Origin: Gemmatimonadota bacterium
GTDB lineage: Bacteria > JBHIER01 > G020348925
Direction: 5' to 3'
DNA: 64,000 nucleotides
NCBI GenBank assembly: GCA_020348925.1
Contig: CP070758.1
Coordinates: forward strand, 402,497-466,496
Below are positions 1 to 5,821 of this stretch, in pieces. Below the pieces are notes generated by a model. It did not search any database. It worked only from the letters and a program-made list of their open reading frames with translations, and was not told the origin of the DNA. A program made the translations under genes and the position numbers. The number at the start of each line of letters is the position of its first letter. Positions within the stretch are counted from its first letter, which is position 1.

Positions 1-286
1 CATAAAGGCCTGAAGAATCCTGGGTGACACATACATAACTGTTTGATTCTATTAGAATTGGAATTAATGAAAGGATGCGGGGCCGGGTCGAGTCAGCATC
101 TTCTAAGGTCCATCCAGTGAGATCAATGGGCACAGTGCTCTTATTATAAATTTCGATCCATTCCGGCTCACCACGCTGAGGGGCGTACATTATTTCATTT
201 ATTACGACAGCTGTGGAATCACAACAGGCTGTGCAAAAACCACACAGGAATAAAATAGTGGTGACTGTTATTATGATACCGACCAT
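1..286 (-). CDS. Lamin-tail-domain (LTD) protein, N-terminal part, cut by window edge
   Basis: Reading the minus strand from an ATG at 286-284 gives 95 codons with no stop, running off the left edge. The start has a hydrophobic leader ending in a Cys-rich stretch (LFLCGFCTACC), possibly a lipoprotein or Sec signal. It is followed by VVINEIMYAPQRGEPEWIEI and then IDLTGWTLEDADSTRP. The pattern NEIMY...PEWIEIYN...DLTGWTLED is the signature of the lamin-tail (LTD) immunoglobulin-like domain found in secreted bacterial surface proteins. GGTGAT just before the ATG is a plausible ribosome site. What follows the domain lies outside the window, so the full role cannot be stated. Confidence 0.75.
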   Translation of the reverse strand, partial: MVGIIITVTTILFLCGFCTACCDSTAVVINEIMYAPQRGEPEWIEIYNKSTVPIDLTGWTLEDADSTRPRILSLIPILIESNSYVCVTQDSSGLY

Positions 287-689
287 ACGATCACCGTAAT
301 AACAATACTTTTATGTCCTTATCGCGGTGTAACGGCAATTGACCCGTTCCTAAGAGTTCGAATTAAAAAATTCGGTATGCGTTCACTCGAAAAAGCCCGC
401 CCGTTTCATGAGAACCGTCAGGCCCAGGAGAGCCGGGCTGTGTTCCAAAGCAATCTATTGTTATGTATCAGCTTACGCAGATTTTGCGGCGCTCGCAATG
501 AGACGCCCTGCAAAGTTGGCCTTATGGGACCAGGTGCATAATTAGAAATATGGAACAATAATGAAACGGATACCTTCTCTAATAACCTGCTTTCGGCTGT
601 GTGTTCATAACTTAATATGCCCTGTTCATATTGTCAAGGATTATTTCTGGCGACAGAAGGCTTAGGCGGAAAAACACCAGAATGAGCCG

Positions 690-840
690 GGGGCAATCTC
701 CTTCAATAAGGGGTGAGCTCCTTTTGGTCGCTCACTTCTCCATGGAGTCTGACCGGCCCTCGGGCGCTTCGCGATCCTTCGCCCGCTCGGATGGCTCTGC
801 TGTCACCCTTGAAGGGAGCTTACCCCCTTCAATCGACCCC
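690..840. other. Strongly self-complementary element (possible structured RNA or palindromic repeat)
   Basis: AAGGGGTGAGCTCC at 708-721 pairs with GGAGCTTACCCCCTT at 815-829: 12 contiguous pairs counting one G-T, then one bulged C and two more pairs. Inside, GGTC (726-729) can pair with GACC (751-754), and CGGGCG (761-766) with CGCCCG (780-785). Together these give a three-way-junction shape of about 120 nt. CCTTCAAT occurs beside both outer arms. It could be a small RNA, an mRNA leader or a mobile palindromic repeat; no known family was recognised. Confidence 0.4.
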
Positions 841-915
841 TGCCTTACTGAAATTTGTAGAAATTCCGAAAAATTAAATTAACCTCATAGAAATCTTCGA
901 GAGCCACAATAATAC

Positions 916-944
916 TTGACAGAGTTGCTCTACTTCATTAGTTT
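916..944 (+). promoter_or_regulatory. Possible sigma70-type promoter for the Cys-rich protein gene
   Basis: There is a perfect -35 TTGACA at 916-921, then a 17-base spacer and TAGTTT at 939-944. The -10 matches the consensus at only three of six positions, so the call rests on the -35 box and on the location about 100 bases before the GTG start at 1042. Confidence 0.35.
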
Positions 945-1041
945 CATTTGTTCTGTTGGTTCGAAATCTATGGAACTCATGGACTGCAAAGGCGTTCTTT
1001 ATTCATATCTGTACTAAGAACTTGAAAGGAGGTGATACAGA

Positions 1042-1665
1042 GTGAAGAAAGTGTCAATCCTGGGAATGGTTTTCGCAATATTCGTATTGGTAGCGTTTAC
1101 TCATGCACAATGTTTGCCCGGCAGTGACGACATGAAGGTCGTGTGCATCAAGGGTGAAGGGGCGGGCGAGGAATGCTGTAAAACGGGAGCGATGGGCTGC
1201 TGCAAGATGATGGGTTGTCAAGGTGAAGGGCATCAGTGCATGGGGGGGTGTGAGAACCGGCTCTTTCTGTGTTGTGCCCAAGAGCTTGACCTGAATGAGA
1301 GTCAAGTGGAACGCTTGAAAACATTACAGTTGGAGCACAAAAAGTCGATGATCCGAGGAAGCGCCGACCTGGAAATATTAGAGCTCGAACTGAAACACCT
1401 GCTTCAAGAGTCAGAGCCCAATCGCAGCGCTATCGATAACAAGATTACGGCAATAGGCGACTTGCAGACGAAGATGAAAAAGAACAAGGTGCACGCCCGC
1501 CTGGATGCCAAGAAAGTCCTGACGAAAGAGCAGCTGGAGAAGTGCATGCACGGTTCCTGCGGATGTTGTGGAATGGGACTGAAGAAAGTGATTGAGCACA
1601 AAACATGTTCGAAAGAAGGATCGTGCTCCATAGAAAGCAAGAAATACGAAGGCCATTGTAAATAA
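1042..1665 (+). CDS. Secreted Cys-rich protein with Spy/CpxP-like helical core
   Basis: 207 residues from a GTG start placed by a strong ribosome site (AAAGGAGGTGAT, 1026-1037). Residues 1-22 form a Sec signal peptide ending at THAQ. The mature protein has three parts. The first is a Cys-cluster region (CCKTGAMGCCKMMGC and more). The second is a helical core beginning ELDLNESQVERLKTLQ and ending VLTKEQLEK, which resembles Spy/CpxP/ZraP (LTxxQ) periplasmic proteins. The third is another Cys-rich tail (MHGSCGCCGMG, CSKEGSC). Spy/CpxP proteins act as periplasmic chaperones or metal-responsive sensors. The flanking Cys clusters suggest metal binding, which is inference. A TlpA-like thioredoxin follows 105 bases downstream and could keep these thiols reduced or form disulfides. 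Confidence 0.7.
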   Translation: MKKVSILGMVFAIFVLVAFTHAQCLPGSDDMKVVCIKGEGAGEECCKTGAMGCCKMMGCQGEGHQCMGGCENRLFLCCAQELDLNESQVERLKTLQLEHKKSMIRGSADLEILELELKHLLQESEPNRSAIDNKITAIGDLQTKMKKNKVHARLDAKKVLTKEQLEKCMHGSCGCCGMGLKKVIEHKTCSKEGSCSIESKKYEGHCK

Positions 1666-1690
1666 GACATAACGGTTCGTAACATTTTCT

Positions 1691-1736
1691 AAGGGGGCGC
1701 TGGCAAGGCCGGACGGCTGATTGTCTGCGCCCCCTT
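1691..1736 (+). terminator. Perfect 10-bp hairpin between the Cys-rich and TlpA-like genes
   Basis: AAGGGGGCGC (1691-1700) pairs exactly with GCGCCCCCTT (1727-1736) around a 26-base loop. The following bases are ATTCCTCTTTC, so there is no clean T tract. It may be a weak terminator, an attenuator or a stabilising hairpin in a shared transcript. Confidence 0.45.
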
Positions 1737-1770
1737 ATTCCTCTTTCGAAAAAAGGAGAGACGAACATTC

Positions 1771-2817
1771 ATGGGTAAATATCTCTTTAGAAAAAGCATG
1801 ATTCTTGGAACTGTTGTCAGTCTTTTGATGTGTTGGAGTCTGCTCTCATCGGCTGATGAGTGGGAGAGAATGCGTATTCAGAAATTCGAGCCGCGGCGAG
1901 ACCCTCCTGAGATAACGATAAAGAGCCTTGACGGGAAGAAAGTGGCACTGGAAGATTTCAGGGGGAAAGTGGTTTTTCTTAACTTCTGGGCAACATGGTG
2001 TGGATGGTGTAAGCGGGAAATGCCCTCGATGGAGAAACTCTATGAGGCATTCAAAGACAGAGGCCTCGAAATTCTTGCCGTCGATGTTCGGGAATCCCGG
2101 GAGAAGATAGAGCCTTTTTGGGACAAGTACGGCTTGACTTTTCCTGCGTTTCTGGATAAAAACGGGATGGCTTCCTATGCCTTCGGAGTGAGGGGTATGC
2201 CGGCCACTTTTCTCATTGATCGCCAGGGAAAAGTCGTAGGCAGCGTTCCCGGTTACCGGGATTGGTTTACTGAAGATGCCAAGGCTGTAATTTCTCAACT
2301 GTTGTCCGAGAAGGGACCGAAGGTGAAGGAGGGGGTGGAGGATCAGGAGACGTCGGACGTGAAGGAGGCGGAGAGCGTCGAGGTGACAGATGACGACGCG
2401 AAGGCAGAAAATCCGGTTCCTTTCAATCTGAACTCCATATCAGGGCCGCCCGTGCTTTCTCAAGGTCAGATTGTGGTGAAAAACGCTCAGGTTTTTGATC
2501 TGGACAAGGGGATGGCCGGAGACGAGAAATCGGCCGACTTTTCCTGGTCCGAGCTTGGATTGACGACCCGGTTTCTCATCCCTCAGAATGGTGCTGAGTT
2601 TTCCAACAAGGGCGTTGTCGACCAGGTCACCTTCGATGATATCATTTTAACTGAGTACTCTGGCTCGCCCATTAATGGCAGCGAGGGGGAGAAGAATAGA
2701 CTCAAGGTGGGAACCGTGTTGTACGCACGAACCAACGAAGGACGCTTCGCCTGTCTTCGAATAGATAACAACTCAAGAGATTTGGAATTAAGCTGGATAA
2801 CCTACAAAAAGGACTGA
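1771..2817 (+). CDS. TlpA/ResA-like periplasmic thiol-disulfide oxidoreductase with C-terminal extension
   Basis: 348 residues, ATG start. A signal peptide or anchor occupies about residues 8-28. The thioredoxin fold follows, with active site WATWCGWC (Cys77, Cys80) and the cis-proline loop RGMPATFLID (Pro144). TlpA/ResA proteins reduce or oxidise cysteines of exported proteins, for example cytochrome c apoproteins. The CGWC spacer is less common than CxPC. After about residue 185 comes an acidic linker (EDQETSDVKEAESVEV) and then an unrecognised beta-rich C-terminal domain of ~120 residues. The protein is therefore about twice the usual TlpA length. The upstream Cys-rich secreted protein is a plausible substrate. 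Confidence 0.85.
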   Translation: MGKYLFRKSMILGTVVSLLMCWSLLSSADEWERMRIQKFEPRRDPPEITIKSLDGKKVALEDFRGKVVFLNFWATWCGWCKREMPSMEKLYEAFKDRGLEILAVDVRESREKIEPFWDKYGLTFPAFLDKNGMASYAFGVRGMPATFLIDRQGKVVGSVPGYRDWFTEDAKAVISQLLSEKGPKVKEGVEDQETSDVKEAESVEVTDDDAKAENPVPFNLNSISGPPVLSQGQIVVKNAQVFDLDKGMAGDEKSADFSWSELGLTTRFLIPQNGAEFSNKGVVDQVTFDDIILTEYSGSPINGSEGEKNRLKVGTVLYARTNEGRFACLRIDNNSRDLELSWITYKKD

Positions 2818-2879
2818 TCGTTAAGGGTCATCATCTTTCGACCTCTTTTTATTATTCACAGGCAATTGATTTTTTTTGC

Positions 2880-2978
2880 GGGAATGGTTGGTAGGCTGGT
2901 GCTGCCCGCGGACTTCAAATCCGTAGTCCCGAACTGTTGAGTTGGGGAGGTGGGTTCGATTCCCACACATTCCCGCCA
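2880..2978 (+). tRNA. selC: tRNA-Sec (anticodon TCA)
   Basis: A 99-base cloverleaf with encoded CCA (2976-2978) and discriminator G2975. The acceptor GGGAATG(G) pairs with (A)CATTCCC. The T arm is GTGGG-TTCGATT-CCCAC. The anticodon arm CGGA-CTTCAAA-TCCG carries TCA at 2915-2917, identical in the loop to E. coli tRNA-Sec. The long variable arm pairs TCCCGAAC (2927-2934) with GTTGGGGA (2941-2948), with one G-G mismatch. The 8+5 arrangement and length are those of selenocysteine tRNA, which reads UGA together with SelB. No selA, selB or selD lies in the window. Confidence 0.93.
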
Positions 2979-3148
2979 ATGATATACATCCGTTGCTCTT
3001 TGCGCGTCTCAAGGAACGGAATTATCCGAGCAAACGGCAGGTGATGAAGAGCAATCTGTATTGACCTTGGTGAGAACAGAGAGACACGAATCCCGATTTC
3101 AGACAGGAACGCTCAACATCGATCAATCCGACACTGTGGAGAAATCCC

Positions 3149-4555
3149 ATGGAGAAATACGATATCGCCATTCTTGGTGCAGGACCCGGAGGCTATGTGG
3201 CAGCTATTCGGGCTGCACAACTGGGCGTAAAGGTTTGTGTTGTTGAAAGAGAGGAAGTCGGCGGTACATGCCTGAACTGGGGATGCATTCCGACAAAAGC
3301 GCTGGTTGCATCGGTACGCTCACTTGAGAAAGCTACGAGCGGTAAGGAGTACGGTTTTGAGATCGAAGGCGCCATGAGGATCCATTTTGACCGGATGATG
3401 ACCAGAAAGAACGAGGTCGTCAAGCGCCAGGTCAAAGGGATCACATCACTGTTCTCGAGTTACGGGATACGACTGCATTACGGTGCCGGGAGACTCCACG
3501 ATAAAAATACTATTGAAATAACAGATTCTGAGGGCGGAAAGAAACAGATCTATGGGGACAAGATTATTTTGGCTACCGGTTCGAGGCCCTCTGATATCCC
3601 CGGAGTGCCGGTGGACGGTCAGTCGATACTCTCAAGTAACGAAGCCCTAGCACTGAAGGATATTCCTGCCAGTATGCTCATAATCGGAGCCGGCGCGATT
3701 GGGTGTGAATTTGCCTCAATTTTTCATGCTTTGGGCTCCGACGTGACTCTTGTCGAGCTGTTGCCCCGGGTTGTACCCATGGAAGACGAGGAGATATCGG
3801 GGATATTGGAGCGGGAACTGAAAAAACGGAAAATCAAATTCTATGCAAATAGCAGCGTTGAATCGGTTGAGAGGGAGAATGGGACATCAATCAAGGCCCA
3901 CCTGTCGAACGACCGCATAATCTCGGCGGAGAAAGTCCTTGTCTCTGTGGGGCGGGCTTTCAATGTTGAGGACATAGGACTTGAAGCGGTCGGAATTGAG
4001 CAGGGAGCTCGTGGGGAAATTTCGGTCAACAATAGGATGGAGACGAATATTAAAGGTGTCTATGCTATTGGCGATGTCATTGGCGGAATGATGTTGGCCC
4101 ACGTTGCCTCCAGGGAGGGGATTGTGGCCGTCGAGAATGCCCTGGGCGGCGATGAGACTGTCGATTATTCTGCCGTTCCGTCCTGCATCTTCTTCAATCC
4201 GGAAATCGCCAGTGTCGGTTATAAAGAGAAAGAGGTTGTGGAGGAGGGAAAAAACATAAGGGTCGGACGCTTTCCAATGCGCAGTCTTGGTATGGCCCAT
4301 GCCCTGGGAGAGATTTCAGGGCTCATAAAAGTGATTTGTGATAGTGAAACCGATAGAATCTTGGGAGTACATATGATCGGCCCCCATGTCACTGAAATAA
4401 TACATGAGGCTGTTCTGGCTATACAAAGCGGTTATACTGGGACCGATTGGGGCAAAATGATCCACGCCCACCCGACAATGTCTGAGGCTCTCCAGGAGGC
4501 CGTTCACGATCTTCACGGTGCGGCTATTCATCTTCCACAAAAACAGCAGAGGTGA
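3149..4555 (+). CDS. lpdA: Dihydrolipoyl dehydrogenase (E3)
   Basis: 468 residues, the usual length of the family. The N-terminal FAD-binding motif is GAGPGGYVAAIRAAQLG. The redox-active disulfide is in GGTCLNWGCIPTK (Cys41, Cys46). A second Rossmann motif (IIGAGAIGCEFASI) binds NAD, and YAIGDVIGG is the second FAD contact. The C-terminal HAHPTMSEALQEA carries the catalytic His-Glu pair. The enzyme reoxidises dihydrolipoamide of 2-oxoacid dehydrogenase complexes or the glycine cleavage system using NAD+. No E1/E2 or gcv genes are adjacent, so its complex is not fixed by context. Confidence 0.95.
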   Translation: MEKYDIAILGAGPGGYVAAIRAAQLGVKVCVVEREEVGGTCLNWGCIPTKALVASVRSLEKATSGKEYGFEIEGAMRIHFDRMMTRKNEVVKRQVKGITSLFSSYGIRLHYGAGRLHDKNTIEITDSEGGKKQIYGDKIILATGSRPSDIPGVPVDGQSILSSNEALALKDIPASMLIIGAGAIGCEFASIFHALGSDVTLVELLPRVVPMEDEEISGILERELKKRKIKFYANSSVESVERENGTSIKAHLSNDRIISAEKVLVSVGRAFNVEDIGLEAVGIEQGARGEISVNNRMETNIKGVYAIGDVIGGMMLAHVASREGIVAVENALGGDETVDYSAVPSCIFFNPEIASVGYKEKEVVEEGKNIRVGRFPMRSLGMAHALGEISGLIKVICDSETDRILGVHMIGPHVTEIIHEAVLAIQSGYTGTDWGKMIHAHPTMSEALQEAVHDLHGAAIHLPQKQQR

Positions 4556-4885
4556 AACGAGTTGGCGAAATGAAGCCTGAAGGAGATCGTTGTCGATACG
4601 TAACGAGAATTTTTTTACAAAGCGCTTTCTTTATATATATTATATAAAGGTAGTTAACACGATCAATCCGAACCTCTCTCCGTGCAATCGGCTTACTGTT
4701 CTGAAGGACATATCTGCTCGTACGTGCCATGCTCTAGGCGAATATTGGAAATCCGAATCAACCCTTGACTTTCATGACTGAAGGGTGTAAATTGTTTTTC
4801 ACCGGTTTGAATATCCACTGTCGTATTTAGAGTGCTTCAGCGGATTGAGACAGGAATCCATTGTTTGCAAGATAGGAGGTGCGCC

Positions 4886-5284
4886 GTGGAAGATGTCAAA
4901 AGTCTTATTCTGTCTCTGGAGCAGCAGCAGGTCGAGGCTTTCAATAAGGGTGATGTGGATAAGATCCTGAGCTTTTTTAACCCTGATATCGTTGGATTTT
5001 CTTCCACAAAACATGATCGTTTTACAGGTTTGGAGGGACTCAGAGGAACATTTGAGTATTATCTTCAAAAGACCACCAAGCTGGAATACAGCATCTCCGA
5101 CCCATCGACTCAAGTCTTTGGAGATACGGCAATTCTAAGTTTTTATTGGCTTGTGGCCACGACTTTTGGAAAGACGAGGCGTGAGGTACAAGGACGGGGC
5201 ACTCATGTGTATCGGAATGAGAACGGAGAGTGGAAAATCGTACACGAGCATTTTTCACGCGCTCATCACGCCTATGAGAAGTAA
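4886..5284 (+). CDS. SnoaL/NTF2-fold protein (DUF4440-like)
   Basis: 132 residues from a GTG at 4886, chosen because AGGAGGT (4874-4880) sits five bases upstream; an in-frame start at 4832 lacks such a site. The sequence begins with a helix (SLEQQQVEAFNKGDVDKILSFF) followed by GFSSTKHDRFTGLEGLRGTFEYY. It ends in the beta strands typical of the NTF2-like cone (RGTHVYRNENGEWKIVHEHFS). This matches the DUF4440/SnoaL-like family, which binds small ligands or acts as minor isomerases and hydrolases. No substrate can be inferred. It has no signal peptide, so it is probably cytoplasmic. Confidence 0.75.
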   Translation: MEDVKSLILSLEQQQVEAFNKGDVDKILSFFNPDIVGFSSTKHDRFTGLEGLRGTFEYYLQKTTKLEYSISDPSTQVFGDTAILSFYWLVATTFGKTRREVQGRGTHVYRNENGEWKIVHEHFSRAHHAYEK

Positions 5285-5821
5285 GGTTCGAAGTCAGACC
5301 GCCTAAAAGAAAATCGGTAATCACGGCCCCCCCATTCCTCTTTTTGGGTGGAGGTGTTGGATTCTTCGGCAAACAGAGATCGGGTAGAAACATAGAATGT
5401 TTGAGACCTCAGAACCGCCCTCCATTCTTTGAGGGATAATTTCCTTTTAATTCCATTTTTTTCTTGACATGGGGCAAGAGTTCAATTATAATATTGTTTC
5501 AATTATCAAGTTGTAATTGACCCCTGTGATGTGCACTTGCTGCTTACGGCAGAGGTGAGGGGAGGGACAGCCTCAAAATTCATGTAGGAAATGGTTTTCA
5601 TTAACACACTTCGACAAACAACTGTTGTATTATCTTCAACCAAAAATCGAAAAGATAATCTTGAATTTATTCACAGAAAGGGGGTGAAATACAGAGAAAA
5701 TTACAATCCTGCCTCTTCAAATCCTTAGAGCAGGCAAAAGGGAAAGGTGTGCGTGCTGCCGGTACGCATTGAGAGGATGAGGTAGATGCTTTTCGCATGA
5801 TGTACTGAGGAGGTGATATTT
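5285..5821. other. 537-base intergenic region: promoter and long untranslated leader
   Basis: No gene is supported. The region holds the consensus promoter at 5464-5492. From the expected start near 5499 to the TTG start at 5822 there is a leader of about 320 bases. It contains several short inverted repeats, such as CAATT...AATTG at about 5500-5519 and GTGCGT...ACGCAT near 5749-5769. No known riboswitch consensus was recognised. Confidence 0.45.
5464..5492 (+). promoter_or_regulatory. Perfect consensus sigma70 promoter
   Basis: TTGACA (5464-5469), a spacer of exactly 17 bases, then TATAAT (5487-5492). Both boxes match the consensus at six of six positions. It faces the cohesin-domain protein gene, about 320 bases before its start codon. 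Confidence 0.8.

Larger units (their letters stand above)
287..1041. other. 755-base intergenic region, no convincing gene
   Basis: This lies between two divergently transcribed genes. An open frame at 631-882 has an unlikely composition and lies on top of strong RNA-like pairing (690-840), so I do not call it a gene. The region holds that paired element and a possible promoter for the downstream Cys-rich protein gene. Nothing else is supported. Confidence 0.5.

Noticed and set aside
631-882. An 83-codon open frame as a gene
   Set aside because: No recognisable product, atypical composition and complete overlap with the strongly paired element at 690-840.
2978-3064. Coding-like stretch after the tRNA-Sec (reads LFARLKERNYPSKRQVMKSN before a stop) as a gene end disrupted by tRNA insertion
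   Set aside because: No start codon before the tRNA and no family recognised; about 28 codons is too short to argue from.
5500-5821. The long leader as a known riboswitch (e.g. c-di-GMP class)
   Set aside because: Searched by eye for the GGxAAACC/GACGCAAAGCC type signatures; none found.
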